The notes beneath the pieces were generated by a model that had not been told where the DNA came from, ran no database searches, and was given only the letters and a program-made list of their open reading frames with translations. Positions 9,670-19,089 of a DNA stretch of 64,000 bases are shown here, piece after piece; the first letter of the stretch is position 1; each line of letters begins with the position of its first letter. The stretch comes from an uncultured Lachnospiraceae bacterium (GTDB taxonomy: Bacteria; Bacillota; Clostridia; Lachnospirales; Lachnospiraceae): positions 1 through 64,000 of the forward strand of contig CAMVOY010000002.1 in the NCBI GenBank assembly GCA_947169235.1, in the 5' to 3' direction. The position numbers and the translations under genes were made by a program.

Positions 9670-11928
9670 ATGATAACACTTAGAGACGGCGGAGCATTTT
9701 TGGTAAACGGAGATAAGCTTGTCGATGAAAACTCATCCGAAGCTTCAGGCTATGACAAGGCCACTGCCAAGAAGGGAACCATGGCATACGGTATACTTAC
9801 CGGACACAATAAATCAGGAGATGAATCAAATCTGAATATAAGATTCGATAAGCTGACATCCCATGATATCACGTTTGTCGGAATCCTGCAAACAGCCAGA
9901 GCATCGGGGCTTGAGAGATTTCCGGTGCCGTATGTGCTTACGAACTGTCACAACAGTCTTTGCGCAGTTGGTGGCACGATCAATGAGGATGACCACATGT
10001 TTGGTCTGTCATGTGCAAAGAAGTACGGCGGTGTTTATGTTCCGCCTCATCAGGCTGTTATTCATCAGTTTGCAAGAGAGATGCTCGCTGAGGGTGGTGC
10101 TATGATCCTCGGATCTGATTCTCATACCAGATACGGAGCTCTTGGTACGATGGCGATCGGAGAGGGAGGTCCTGAGATCGTAAAGCAGCTCCTCGAGCAG
10201 ACTTATGATATCCCGATGCCGGGCGTGGTTGCCATCTATATGACAGGAAAGCCTGCTGTCGGAGTGGGGCCGCAGGATGTGGCTTTGGCTATAATCGGTG
10301 CTGTTTTTGAAAACGGATATGTAAATAACAAGGTTATGGAGTTCGTGGGACCGGGAATCGATAACCTGAGCGTTGATTTCAGGATCGGTGTCGACGTTAT
10401 GACGACTGAGACGACCTGTCTTTCTTCAATTTGGAAAACAGATGACGCTGTACGTGAGTTCTATGATATTCATCAGAGACCTGATGCTTACAAGGAGCTT
10501 CGTCCGGCTGATGTTACCTACTATGACGGTGTGGTTGAGGTGGATCTGTCGCAGATCAAGCCTATGATCGCCATGCCGTTCCACCCGAGCAATGTCTACA
10601 CCATCGAAGAGGTAAACGCTAATCCGGGTGACATCTTAAGAGATGTGGAGAAAAAGGCTTTGGTCAGCCTTGATAACAATGATATCGAGTACAAGCTCAC
10701 TGACAAGATACATGACGGTAAGGTATATGTTGAGCAGGGAGTCATCGCAGGTTGCGCAGGCGGTGGATTTGAGAACCTGTGTGCCGCGGCTGATATCCTC
10801 AAGGGACATACGATCGGTTCGGATGCTTTTTCACTGAGCGTATATCCTGCAAGCCAGCCGATCCTCATGGAACTCGTGAAAAATGGCACGGTTGCGACCT
10901 TCCTTGAGGCAGGCGCCACACTTCGTACTGCGTTCTGTGGCCCTTGCTTCGGTGCAGGAGATGTGCCGGCTAACAGAGGTCTCAGCATCAGGCATTCAAC
11001 GAGAAACTTCCCGAACAGAGAAGGATCAAAGGTTACAAACGGCCAGATTGCGTCGGTTGCTTTGATGGATGCGAGATCAATAGCAGCCACTGCCGCAAAT
11101 AAAGGATATCTGACGGCTGCTACTGATATTGATGTTAACTTCACGAATCCGAAGTATTTCTTCGACAAGAGTATTTATGATAATCGTGTATATAATGGTA
11201 TAGGCAAGGCTGAGCCGGATACGCCTATCACATTTGGTCCGAATATCGTTGATTGGCCGAAAATGTATCCGCTTACGGACAACATCCTTTTGAAGGTCGT
11301 TTCCATGATACATGATCCTGTAACAACAACAGATGAGCTGATCCCGTCAGGAGAGACCTCATCATACAGATCAAATCCTCTGGGACTTGCTGAGTTTACG
11401 CTGTCCAGAAAGGATCCTGCTTATGTCGGAAAGGCTAAGGAGGTTCACAAGTCTGAGGTTGCCAGGATCGAGGGCGGGGACATTTTTGCTACGGATGACA
11501 AGCTTAAGGCCGTATATGACAAGATAAGCTCGATAAGTGATGCCGATCCTAAGGATGTTGAGATCGGATCCGTGATCTTTGCCGTAAAACCGGGTGACGG
11601 GTCTGCGAGAGAGCAGGCTGCCAGCTGCCAGAGAGTGCTCGGCGGACTTGCAAATATCTCACGCGAGTACGCTACGAAGAGATATCGCTCAAACCTTATC
11701 AACTGGGGAATGTTGCCTTTTGTTTATGATGGAGATCTGGTATTCGACAAGGATGATTATATCTTTGTTAAGGATATCAAAAAGTGTATCACTGACAAGA
11801 TAGATGAAGTTAAGGCCTATGTGATCGGTGATGATGTGAAGGAGATCACCTTGAGACTCGGAGCTCTTACTGATCATGAGCGCGAGATCATCGAAAAGGG
11901 CTGTTTGATCAACTATAACAGGAAATAA
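9670..11928 (+). CDS. Aconitase-family hydratase (YbhJ-like)
   Basis: A [4Fe-4S] hydro-lyase of the aconitase/isopropylmalate isomerase superfamily, 752 residues, matching the length of the uncharacterised YbhJ group rather than AcnA (about 890) or AcnB. The superfamily signatures are visible: GSDSHT near residue 155 and cluster-ligand cysteines in GCAGGG and FCGPCFG. The C-terminal swivel domain follows. The substrate is unknown; citrate cannot be assumed. It starts at ATG 9670 after AAAGGAG and lies in the pyrBI transcript, 23 bases from pyrI. Confidence 0.85.
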   Translation: MITLRDGGAFLVNGDKLVDENSSEASGYDKATAKKGTMAYGILTGHNKSGDESNLNIRFDKLTSHDITFVGILQTARASGLERFPVPYVLTNCHNSLCAVGGTINEDDHMFGLSCAKKYGGVYVPPHQAVIHQFAREMLAEGGAMILGSDSHTRYGALGTMAIGEGGPEIVKQLLEQTYDIPMPGVVAIYMTGKPAVGVGPQDVALAIIGAVFENGYVNNKVMEFVGPGIDNLSVDFRIGVDVMTTETTCLSSIWKTDDAVREFYDIHQRPDAYKELRPADVTYYDGVVEVDLSQIKPMIAMPFHPSNVYTIEEVNANPGDILRDVEKKALVSLDNNDIEYKLTDKIHDGKVYVEQGVIAGCAGGGFENLCAAADILKGHTIGSDAFSLSVYPASQPILMELVKNGTVATFLEAGATLRTAFCGPCFGAGDVPANRGLSIRHSTRNFPNREGSKVTNGQIASVALMDARSIAATAANKGYLTAATDIDVNFTNPKYFFDKSIYDNRVYNGIGKAEPDTPITFGPNIVDWPKMYPLTDNILLKVVSMIHDPVTTTDELIPSGETSSYRSNPLGLAEFTLSRKDPAYVGKAKEVHKSEVARIEGGDIFATDDKLKAVYDKISSISDADPKDVEIGSVIFAVKPGDGSAREQAASCQRVLGGLANISREYATKRYRSNLINWGMLPFVYDGDLVFDKDDYIFVKDIKKCITDKIDEVKAYVIGDDVKEITLRLGALTDHEREIIEKGCLINYNRK

Positions 11929-11960
11929 GCCGTGTATGTTTTTCTGAAAGGAACCATGAA

Positions 11961-12638
11961 ATGAACGATCAGTATATGATGGCGCATCAGGAGTATGCAA
12001 TACTGCCGGGTGATGATAATGACCTTTTTGAGGGAAGCAAAGAAGAATTCACTCACATGATGATGATGTACAATGGTGCTATTCGTGAGATGAAGACCAA
12101 GCTTCAGGTACTGAATGATGAGCTTTCGATGACCAGAAACCGCAATCCTATCGAGTTTATCGAGACTCGTATCAAAAGCCCCGACAGTATCGCGACCAAA
12201 CTTAAGAAAAAGGGAGTCGCACTTACTGTAGACAATGTGAAGGAGCATCTTAATGATGTTGCCGGAGTCAGGGTTATCTGCGCATTTTTGGATGATATTT
12301 ATCAGGTGGCTCAGATGCTCGAGGAGCAGGATGATGTCGAGATCATCAAGACGAAGGATTATATCAAAAAGCCCAAGAAGAACGGGTATAGAAGCCTTCA
12401 TCTGATCGCTACGGTGCCGGTGTTTTTTTCTAACGGAAAAGAGAATGTCCGTGTTGAGATCCAGATCAGGACGATAGCGATGGACTTCTGGGCAAGTCTG
12501 GAGCATTCCGTTAAGTACAAAAGGAATGTCAGGGATGCAGAGGATATCGTCTATGAGCTGAGGGCGTGCGCGGATGTTATCAACAGGACTGATGTGCATA
12601 TGCAATCGATTCGCGATAAGATCGAATACCTGGAGTAA
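11961..12638 (+). CDS. relQ: Small alarmone synthetase, RelQ/YjbM type
   Basis: Single-domain (p)ppGpp synthetase that transfers pyrophosphate from ATP to GDP/GTP. The 225 residues contain only the synthetase domain: GVRVICAFLDDIYQVAQML, then KKNGYRSLHL and VEIQIRTIAMDFWASLEH. The HD hydrolase and TGS/ACT regulatory domains of RelA/SpoT are absent. The helical C-terminus fits the tetrameric RelQ group better than RelP, but the two are not firmly separable by eye. Family E element copy 1 begins 6 bases after its stop. Confidence 0.88.
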   Translation: MNDQYMMAHQEYAILPGDDNDLFEGSKEEFTHMMMMYNGAIREMKTKLQVLNDELSMTRNRNPIEFIETRIKSPDSIATKLKKKGVALTVDNVKEHLNDVAGVRVICAFLDDIYQVAQMLEEQDDVEIIKTKDYIKKPKKNGYRSLHLIATVPVFFSNGKENVRVEIQIRTIAMDFWASLEHSVKYKRNVRDAEDIVYELRACADVINRTDVHMQSIRDKIEYLE

Positions 12639-12643
12639 TCTAG

Positions 12644-12740
12644 GCCCGAGCGCTATGTGAGCTTTTATTCCTCGCTCGCACGTATACGAACTGAAACAGT
12701 TCGTTGTGCTCACTCGGAATAAAACTCACGCCGCTCGGGC
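12644..12740 (+). repeat. Family E hairpin element, copy 1
   Basis: A 97-base nested hairpin between relQ and folD. Helices: GCCCGAGCG (12644-12652) with CGCTCGGGC (12732-12740), 9 bp; GTGAG (12657-12661) with CTCAC (12725-12729); TTTTATTCC (12663-12671) with GGAATAAAA (12716-12724), 9 bp; inner CGAACTG (12687-12693) with CAGTTCG (12697-12703). There is no T-tract, so it is not a standard terminator. The folD Shine-Dalgarno lies about 16 bases downstream. Same family as the elements at 13637-13740 (inverted) and 26444-26521. Confidence 0.85.
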
Positions 12741-12768
12741 GGATAGACTTGCAAATGTGGAGGTAATC

Positions 12769-13626
12769 ATGAGTAAAATTATTGATGGGAAAGCGATTTC
12801 TGCTCAGATAAAGGAAGAGTGCAGGCAAAAAGTTGAAAAGGAAGGCTTGCAGCGATGCCTGGCGGTGGTGCTCGTGGGTGATGACCCGGCATCCGCGGTG
12901 TATGTTGGCAACAAAAAGAAGGCTTGTGAGTTTTGTGGAGTAAAGAGCGTATCGCACGAATTACCGGCGAATACGAGCGAAAAGGAGCTCCTCGAACTGG
13001 TGGATAAATTAAATAAGGATGAAACTATTGACGGCATTCTCGTGCAGCTTCCGCTGCCTTCTCATATCGATGAGGACAAGGTGATCAAGGCTATTTCGCC
13101 GGATAAGGATGTGGATGGATTCCACCCGGAGAATGTCGGCAGACTCAGCATCGGTCAGCCGGGATTCCTTTCATGTACTCCGGCAGGGATCATTCAGTTG
13201 CTTAAGAGATCAAATGTTGAGATAGACGGAAAGAATTGTGTAGTTATCGGCCGCAGTAATATCGTCGGCAAGCCTATGGCGCTTCTGATGCTTCGTGAGA
13301 ATGCAACGGTTACCGTTTGCCATTCGCACACAAAGGATCTTAAAGAGGTTTGTAAACGTGCCGACATACTGATCGTGGCTATCGGTAAGCCTAAGATGAT
13401 CGACGCTTCATACGTAAAGGATGGAGCTGTTGTTATCGATGTAGGTATCCATCGTATGGAAAATGGCAAATTATGTGGAGATGTTGACTTCGATTCAGTT
13501 GAGCCGGTCGCATCCAAGATAACGCCGGTTCCCGGCGGCGTAGGCCCGATGACAATAGCTATGCTCATGCATAACGTCGTTTATGGTAACGGCGCAGATA
13601 AAGCCATGCCATATGTGGTAATCTAA
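12769..13626 (+). CDS. folD: Methylene-THF dehydrogenase / methenyl-THF cyclohydrolase
   Basis: Bifunctional enzyme that interconverts 5,10-methylene-, methenyl- and 10-formyl-THF. The 285 residues contain the catalytic Lys region [34 protein letters not shown], the NADP-binding [12 protein letters not shown] and the C-terminal [13 protein letters not shown] 12769 is chosen because GGAGGT precedes it; an in-frame ATG at 12706 would start inside the family E hairpin. With fhs it gives the cell its formate-linked one-carbon route. Hairpin elements flank the gene on both sides. Confidence 0.97.
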   Translation: MSKIIDGKAISAQIKEECRQKVEKEGLQRCLAVVLVGDDPASAVYVGNKKKACEFCGVKSVSHELPANTSEKELLELVDKLNKDETIDGILVQLPLPSHIDEDKVIKAISPDKDVDGFHPENVGRLSIGQPGFLSCTPAGIIQLLKRSNVEIDGKNCVVIGRSNIVGKPMALLMLRENATVTVCHSHTKDLKEVCKRADILIVAIGKPKMIDASYVKDGAVVIDVGIHRMENGKLCGDVDFDSVEPVASKITPVPGGVGPMTIAMLMHNVVYGNGADKAMPYVVI

Positions 13627-13636
13627 AGACTAATTA

Positions 13637-13740
13637 GCGCATTCGGCGGCAGGAGTTTTCTCACAGCGAGCCTGCGAAGCAGCAGAGTCGAACGAACTTT
13701 TCCAGTTCGTTTAGAAAAGCTCCGACCGCGTCCGATGCGC
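13637..13740 (-). repeat. Family E hairpin element, copy 2 (inverted)
   Basis: Lies between folD and rimO. Helices: GCGCAT plus CGG (13637-13642, 13644-13646) with CCGATGCGC (13732-13740), one bulged T; GGAG and TTTTCT (13652-13661) with AGAAAA and CTCC (13713-13723), one bulged G; ACGAACT (13692-13698) with AGTTCGT (13704-13710); CTGC-GAA-GCAG (13672-13682). Read on the minus strand it matches copy 3 at 22 of 24 bases over the stretch beginning CTCGCTGTGAGAAAAC, which sets its orientation as opposite to the genes. Confidence 0.8.
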
Positions 13741-13762
13741 GGTTGTGACAAAGTGAGGTTTC

Positions 13763-15118
13763 ATGATAACTGTATTCTTCGCCTCTTTAGGCTGCGATAA
13801 AAATCTCGTCGATACGGAAAAAATGATGGCGCTTTTACCGGCGCCTGAGTTTGAGTTGACCGAGGATGAAGCCGAGGCAGAAGTTATCGTTGTAAATACA
13901 TGTGCTTTTATACTGGATGCCAAACAGGAGAGTATTGAGACTATCCTTGATCTGGCGCAGATGAAAGAAAATGGTCGGCTAAGATCTCTGATCGTTACAG
14001 GCTGCCTGGCTCAAAGGTATCAGGATGAAGTAAAAAAAGAAATACCAGAGGTCGACGTGATCGTAGGAACTACGGCATACGACAGCATTGCTGATGTTAT
14101 CAGAAATGCAATGAAAGAGAAAAATGATCCGAAAGATAATGATAAAACCTCAGGAAATGATGTATTTAAGCCGCTTGACTATCTCCCGAAGGATGCGATT
14201 AAGCGTGTGAAGACCGGATTTGCTCCGTACAGATACTTGAAGATCGCCGAAGGTTGCAACAAACGCTGCACCTATTGTGCGATCCCTGACATGAGAGGTC
14301 CTTACAGGTCCGTCCCCATGGAGGAATTGGAAAAAGAGGCCGAACTCTTGGCGAAGGACGGTGCGGTTGAGCTGATCCTGGTCGCGCAGGAAACGACACT
14401 TTACGGTGTTGATATATATGGCGAAAAGAAGCTTCCCGAGCTTCTTCACAGACTCTGTGCGATAGATGGGATCGAATGGATCAGGCTGATGTACTGTTAT
14501 CCTGAGGAGATCACGAAAGAACTTATCGAAACCATGAGAGATGAACCGAAGGTCTGTCACTATCTGGATATTCCGATCCAGCACGCAGATGATGAGGTTC
14601 TCAAAAAAATGGGCCGACGTACGAACAGAAAAGAACTTGAAGAGAAACTTGGCATGATCAGAGAGATCCTTCCCGATATTGCTATCAGAACGACGCTGAT
14701 TTGCGGGTTTCCGGGCGAGACCATTGATCAACATGATTCATGTATTGACTTCGTAGAGAAGGCCGGATTTGACAGGTTGGGCGTATTTCCGTACTCCGAG
14801 GAAGAAGGAACCATTGCAGCTTCAATGCCCGATCAGATTGACGATAAAGAGCGACAAAGCCGTGCTGACGAGATCATGAAGATCTCGGAGAAGGTCGTTT
14901 TTGAAAAGAACAAAAAACTCATAGGAAAAAGAATACAGGTTCTGGTGGAGGGATATATACCCGAAGAAGGCTGTTATATCGGACGCAGCTACAGGGACGC
15001 GCCTGAGATCGACGGCTTGGTATTTTTTGAATCCGAAACTGAAAGGTTGACATCCGAGATGGTTTGGGTTAACATAACAGAAGCCAAGGGGTACGACCTG
15101 AAAGGAGAAATCGAATGA
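13763..15118 (+). CDS. rimO: Ribosomal protein S12 methylthiotransferase
   Basis: Radical-SAM enzyme that methylthiolates an aspartate of ribosomal protein S12. The 451 residues carry the N-terminal domain with FASLGCDKNLVDTE (the RimO rather than MiaB form) and cluster cysteines in NTCAF and TGCLAQR. The radical-SAM motif is CNKRCTYC near residue 170, and a C-terminal TRAM domain (about 380-450) binds RNA. It overlaps pgsA by 4 bases (ATGA), so the two are translationally coupled. Confidence 0.95.
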   Translation: MITVFFASLGCDKNLVDTEKMMALLPAPEFELTEDEAEAEVIVVNTCAFILDAKQESIETILDLAQMKENGRLRSLIVTGCLAQRYQDEVKKEIPEVDVIVGTTAYDSIADVIRNAMKEKNDPKDNDKTSGNDVFKPLDYLPKDAIKRVKTGFAPYRYLKIAEGCNKRCTYCAIPDMRGPYRSVPMEELEKEAELLAKDGAVELILVAQETTLYGVDIYGEKKLPELLHRLCAIDGIEWIRLMYCYPEEITKELIETMRDEPKVCHYLDIPIQHADDEVLKKMGRRTNRKELEEKLGMIREILPDIAIRTTLICGFPGETIDQHDSCIDFVEKAGFDRLGVFPYSEEEGTIAASMPDQIDDKERQSRADEIMKISEKVVFEKNKKLIGKRIQVLVEGYIPEEGCYIGRSYRDAPEIDGLVFFESETERLTSEMVWVNITEAKGYDLKGEIE

Positions 15119-15669
15119 ATCTGCCAAATATACTGACTATACTTCGCGTGGCCATGATCCCGCTTTTTGTGGTTGCCATGCTATGCGATTTTCCGGAAGG
15201 ATTTCCGAATCCTGATATCGTAGCCGGGTGTATTTTTATTGCAGCTTGTATTACCGATTTCTTTGACGGTTACCTCGCGAGAAAGTACAATCAGATTACG
15301 ACTTTTGGTAAGTTTATGGATCCGTTGGCCGACAAGTTGCTTGTATGCGCCGCGTTGATATGCTTTTTGGCTGCTGAGCATCCTGAGATCCCTGCATGGG
15401 TTGTTATCGTGATCATAAGTCGCGAGTTTATCATAAGCGGATTCCGTCTGGTTGCCGTGGAAAAGGGAGTTACGATCGCTGCAAGCTGGTGGGGGAAGAT
15501 AAAGACAACCGCGCAGATGCTCATGTCGCTGTTGCTTATTTTCCACTTTGAACATGAGGTTTTCAGGATCATAGACACCGTATTTGTTTATCTGTCTCTG
15601 GTGCTGACGGTGATATCTCTTATCGACTATATCTACCGCAATCGCGGGGTTATGAAGGATATCGAATAA
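15115..15669 (+). CDS. pgsA: CDP-diacylglycerol--glycerol-3-phosphate 3-phosphatidyltransferase
   Basis: Integral membrane enzyme making phosphatidylglycerol phosphate, the precursor of PG and cardiolipin. The 184 residues contain the CDP-alcohol phosphatidyltransferase motif DG-x2-AR-x8-G-x3-D-x3-D, seen as DGYLAR...GKFMDPLADK, and about six hydrophobic segments. ATG 15115 overlaps the rimO stop; AAAGGAG precedes it. The 142-base gap after it holds a weak GGGC/GCCC hairpin and a TATAAT at 15719-15724 without a convincing -35. Confidence 0.95.
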   Translation: MNLPNILTILRVAMIPLFVVAMLCDFPEGFPNPDIVAGCIFIAACITDFFDGYLARKYNQITTFGKFMDPLADKLLVCAALICFLAAEHPEIPAWVVIVIISREFIISGFRLVAVEKGVTIAASWWGKIKTTAQMLMSLLLIFHFEHEVFRIIDTVFVYLSLVLTVISLIDYIYRNRGVMKDIE

Positions 15670-15811
15670 TTTGGGGCTTTTTCGCCCATTCTGTCAATAA
15701 AGTGACAAATTAATAATCTATAATGTACAGAGTGATCAGATGTAGGGGAAGGCTTGTGTACGCAGTATATGTACATGAGACGTAAAAACAGACTCTACTT
15801 GGAGGTCGTAA

Positions 15812-16330
15812 GTGAAAAGAATAACCGGATTACTCTGTATAGTGCTTCTTTTATTCGCACTTACAGCGTGTGGCTCGGACGGAAATGATAATCCTGAGCC
15901 GACTACCAATCATACAACTGAAGAAGAACCCAGCGAGGAGCCGATACCTACACCGAAATTGGAAACGATCACGGTGTTTACTATCGATCCTGCGAATATG
16001 GCCATCATGCCTTCTCAGGTCAAAAAGAACGAGGCTGATGACTCTGTTGAGTATATCACGGAATTGGTTCTTAAGAATCTTGAGGATGATGAGATCCGCG
16101 TTGCAAGCGCTATTTCCGACGGAGATCGTGCCGTTATAGCTTTTGACAGTGAATCAAAACCTGTCAAAGGGTGTGACGAGGAGATGGAGGATCTGATCCT
16201 TGAGTGTTTTGCAAACAGCATCCTGGACAATGTAGAAGGTATTCACTCTATCAGCTTCTGTACTGAAAAGGGGCCTTACATCAGCGAGAACAAGGAGATG
16301 GCTGCTGATGAGATCTACGCATCGCGATGA
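15812..16330 (+). CDS. Lipoprotein, possible GerMN-type domain
   Basis: Predicted membrane-anchored lipoprotein of 172 residues. The N-terminus MKRITGLLCIVLLLFALTAC is a lipobox (LTAC) signal peptide; a short acidic Pro/Thr/Glu-rich spacer follows (about 21-50), then a domain of about 120 residues with alternating sheets and helices. Spacing and hydrophobic pattern (SVEYITELVLKNL, AVIAFDSESKPV, GIHSISFC) suggest the GerMN fold seen in spore germination and sporulation lipoproteins, but this is tentative. The start is GTG 15812, after GGAGGTC. It overlaps the next gene by 23 bases. Confidence 0.7.
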   Translation: MKRITGLLCIVLLLFALTACGSDGNDNPEPTTNHTTEEEPSEEPIPTPKLETITVFTIDPANMAIMPSQVKKNEADDSVEYITELVLKNLEDDEIRVASAISDGDRAVIAFDSESKPVKGCDEEMEDLILECFANSILDNVEGIHSISFCTEKGPYISENKEMAADEIYASR

Positions 16331-17582
16331 GTATGATGTAATAATTGTCGGAGGCGGTGCGGCCGGATTGATGGCCGCTATTTTTGCTGCGAACAACAAA
16401 GAGAGGGTTTTACTCCTCGAGAAAAATGAAAAAACAGGGAAAAAGCTATATATAACAGGAAAGGGACGATGCAACTTCACTAATGCCTGCGATATTGAGG
16501 ATATATTTCCGCAGGTGGTGAGCAATGCAAAGTTCCTTTATTCATGTCTGTACGGGTTTTCGAATGCGGATGTCGTGTCATTTTTCGAAAGCAACGGACT
16601 GAAAGTGAAGGAGGAACGCGGGAAAAGGATGTTCCCGGCCTCCGACAAGTCTTCTGACGTGATACGGACTCTGGAAAAGGCCTGTAAAAACGCTGGTGTT
16701 ACAGTCCGTCTGAAATCCGAGGTTGTCAGCCTGATCATCTCGGATACCAAGGCGATAATGGGAGTCATGACTTCTGAGTGCAAACGCTATATGGCAAAGC
16801 GTGTTATCCTGGCTACGGGCGGCGTTTCTTATCCCTCGACAGGTTCGACCGGTGATGGGCACCGTATGGCCAGAGCCTGTGGCCATCGAATTATCGATAT
16901 GAGGCCCGGACTCACAGGGATGACTACCGCGGAGACGGATATCAGAAAGTTGCAAGGACTGACGTTACTTAACTCATCCATCAAGATTCAGGATGTTGAC
17001 TCTAAAAAGACACTTATGGAGGGCTTCGGAGAGGTTCTGTTTACGCATTTCGGCGTGAGTGGCCCTACTATCCTGACTGCAAGCTCCGTACTTGGCGACA
17101 TCCTCAGAGAAAGACATCTTTCCATGCATATCGATATCAAGCCGGCACTGGACTTCGAACAGCTGGATAAACGTGTGCTGAGAGAGATAGAGAGTGACGG
17201 CAAAAAGACCATGTCGAATCTGATGAGGAGCATGCTGCCGCAAAGCCTGATCCCTGTGATATTAAAGAGATGCGAGATAGATCCGAATCAAAGAGGTATA
17301 AATATAACCCGTGAAGAGAGGCGCCTCCTGGTTGAGACAATGAAGGATTTCACCGTGACACTTACCGGAGTCAGAGGCTTTGATGAGGCGATCATCACAC
17401 GAGGCGGAGTGAGCGTAATGGACGTAAATCCGCAAACTATGGAGAGTAAAATAATATCAGGACTATATTTTGCCGGAGAGATACTCGACGTAGATGCGTT
17501 GACGGGAGGATATAATCTTCAGATAGCCTGGTCTACAGGTGCTGCCGCAGGAAGAAGCGGCGGAGAAGGAGGAGAATCATGA
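16308..17582 (+). CDS. HI0933/BaiN-family flavoprotein oxidoreductase
   Basis: FAD-dependent oxidoreductase of the HI0933/YhiN/BaiN group, 424 residues; the true substrate is unknown and bile-acid activity should not be assumed. The dinucleotide fold IIVGGGAAGLMAA is near residue 12, with the family stretches GKGRCNFTN, ATGGVSYPSTGSTGDG and, near the C-terminus, GGVSVMDVNP and GGYNLQIAWSTG. It overlaps the lipoprotein gene by 23 bases and cmk by 4, in a tightly packed run that continues to rpsA. This gene commonly precedes cmk in Clostridia. Confidence 0.88.
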   Translation: MRSTHRDEYDVIIVGGGAAGLMAAIFAANNKERVLLLEKNEKTGKKLYITGKGRCNFTNACDIEDIFPQVVSNAKFLYSCLYGFSNADVVSFFESNGLKVKEERGKRMFPASDKSSDVIRTLEKACKNAGVTVRLKSEVVSLIISDTKAIMGVMTSECKRYMAKRVILATGGVSYPSTGSTGDGHRMARACGHRIIDMRPGLTGMTTAETDIRKLQGLTLLNSSIKIQDVDSKKTLMEGFGEVLFTHFGVSGPTILTASSVLGDILRERHLSMHIDIKPALDFEQLDKRVLREIESDGKKTMSNLMRSMLPQSLIPVILKRCEIDPNQRGINITREERRLLVETMKDFTVTLTGVRGFDEAIITRGGVSVMDVNPQTMESKIISGLYFAGEILDVDALTGGYNLQIAWSTGAAAGRSGGEGGES

Positions 17583-18241
17583 GAAATATTGCGATCGACG
17601 GCCCTGCAGGTGCAGGAAAAAGCTCTATAGCAAAGCTGGTCGCTAAAAAGCTTGGGATCGTTTATGTTGATACCGGAGCCATGTACAGGACCATGGCGTA
17701 TGCCTGCTTAAATGACGGTGTTGACATTTTTGATGAGGAGGCAGTTTCCGCAAAGATAAAGGATGTTGATATTCGGATAGATTATCAGGACGGGACTCAG
17801 CATATTTTTCTCGGGAGCACGGATGTATCCACGGATATAAGGCAGGAGGAAGTCGGTAAAGCCGCATCCTCAATCGCCAGATACGCTTTGGTGAGATCGA
17901 AACTTGTAGCTCTTCAGCAGAAGCTGGCACGTACGCAGGATGTTATCATGGACGGCCGCGATATAGGGACCGTTGTGCTTCCTGACGCGTATCTTAAGGT
18001 GTTTTTGACAGCGAGTTCCAAGGTCAGAGCCGAGAGAAGATACAAAGAGCTCGTTGAAAAAGGCGAAAGTTGTGATATCGATGAGATTGAGAAAGATATC
18101 ATAGCCAGAGACGAGCAGGATATGAATCGTGAGGTATCTCCGCTTAAACAGGCCGATGATGCCGTACTTGTGGATACTTCGGACATGTCTATCGATCAGG
18201 TTGTCGAGCGGATAATGGAGCTTTATGATGGAGATTTATGA
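17579..18241 (+). CDS. cmk: Cytidylate kinase
   Basis: Phosphorylates CMP and dCMP to diphosphates using ATP. The 220 residues have the P-loop GPAGAGKSS at residue 8, the NMP-binding VDTGAMYR, the MDGRDIGTVV motif and the lid RDEQDMNRE. ATG 17579 overlaps the preceding stop by 4 bases. Its own stop overlaps the start of ispH. Confidence 0.97.
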   Translation: MRNIAIDGPAGAGKSSIAKLVAKKLGIVYVDTGAMYRTMAYACLNDGVDIFDEEAVSAKIKDVDIRIDYQDGTQHIFLGSTDVSTDIRQEEVGKAASSIARYALVRSKLVALQQKLARTQDVIMDGRDIGTVVLPDAYLKVFLTASSKVRAERRYKELVEKGESCDIDEIEKDIIARDEQDMNREVSPLKQADDAVLVDTSDMSIDQVVERIMELYDGDL

Positions 18242-19089
18242 TGGAGATTAAGGTTGCAGATCATGCGGGGTTCTGTTTTGGCGTGAAACAGGCGGTTGAC
18301 AGAGTTTACGAGCTTTGTGATTCAAGCCCGGTACGTGATATTTTTACATTGGGACCGATAATTCATAACGAGAGAGTGGTTGAAGACCTGAGTCGACGCG
18401 GTGTTAAGGTTTTGGGTGATCTTGACGACGTGCCGGACGGGTCTTTGGTTGTTATCAGGAGTCACGGAGTGCCGAAATCCGTCATTGATCAGCTGGAAGA
18501 AAAAGGGATTTCATACGAGAATGCCACATGCCCGTTTGTGAAAAAGATTCACGAGATCGTGAAGGAAAGAAGTCTTGCCAGAGAACAGATCGTCATAGTC
18601 GGATCAGCCGAACACCCCGAAGTTAAAGGGATTCTCGGTTGGACGAAAAGCGGTGGTACGGTGATAGAAACACATGAACAGGCTGAGGCTTTCGTACCTT
18701 CCGATCCGCTTTCAAAAGTTTGCGTAGTGTCTCAAACTACATTTAATTCGAAAAAATTTAAAGAATTTGTTGAAATTCTCGAAAAAAAAGAGTATAATCT
18801 AAATGTTGTCAATACGATTTGTCGTGCAACTAACGAAAGACAGGAAGAAGCAGCAGCCCTGTCAGCCGAATGTGACGCGATGATCGTTATCGGAGGAGCG
18901 GACTCGTCGAACTCGAGAAAGCTCTACGAGATATGCAAACAACAGTGTGAAAACACTTTTTTCATACAGTCAGCAGATTCAATCGATGATATATCTTTCG
19001 ATGGATTTGCAGCCTTAGGCATTACCGCAGGGGCATCGACCCCAAATACTTTAATTCAGGAGGTTTTAGAGGCATGTCAGAGGAAATGA
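18238..19089 (+). CDS. ispH: 4-hydroxy-3-methylbut-2-enyl diphosphate reductase
   Basis: Last step of the MEP isoprenoid pathway, yielding IPP and DMAPP with an iron-sulfur cluster. The 283 residues have three cluster cysteines, in GFCFGVKQA, NATCPFVKK and TICRATNERQ, plus RSHGVP and QTTFNSKKF. In many Clostridia IspH is fused to ribosomal protein S1; here the two are separate genes overlapping by 16 bases, so coupling is kept by translation. ATG 18238 and ATG 18241 are both possible starts. Confidence 0.97.
   Translation: MMEIKVADHAGFCFGVKQAVDRVYELCDSSPVRDIFTLGPIIHNERVVEDLSRRGVKVLGDLDDVPDGSLVVIRSHGVPKSVIDQLEEKGISYENATCPFVKKIHEIVKERSLAREQIVIVGSAEHPEVKGILGWTKSGGTVIETHEQAEAFVPSDPLSKVCVVSQTTFNSKKFKEFVEILEKKEYNLNVVNTICRATNERQEEAAALSAECDAMIVIGGADSSNSRKLYEICKQQCENTFFIQSADSIDDISFDGFAALGITAGASTPNTLIQEVLEACQRK

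Noticed and set aside
12644..12740. T-box or ribosomal leader before folD
   Set aside because: There is no T-box sequence or specifier loop, and sequence-related copies occur before unrelated genes.
12706..12768. Longer N-terminus of FolD starting at 12706
   Set aside because: It would begin inside the family E hairpin; ATG 12769 has a proper Shine-Dalgarno and gives the normal family N-terminus.
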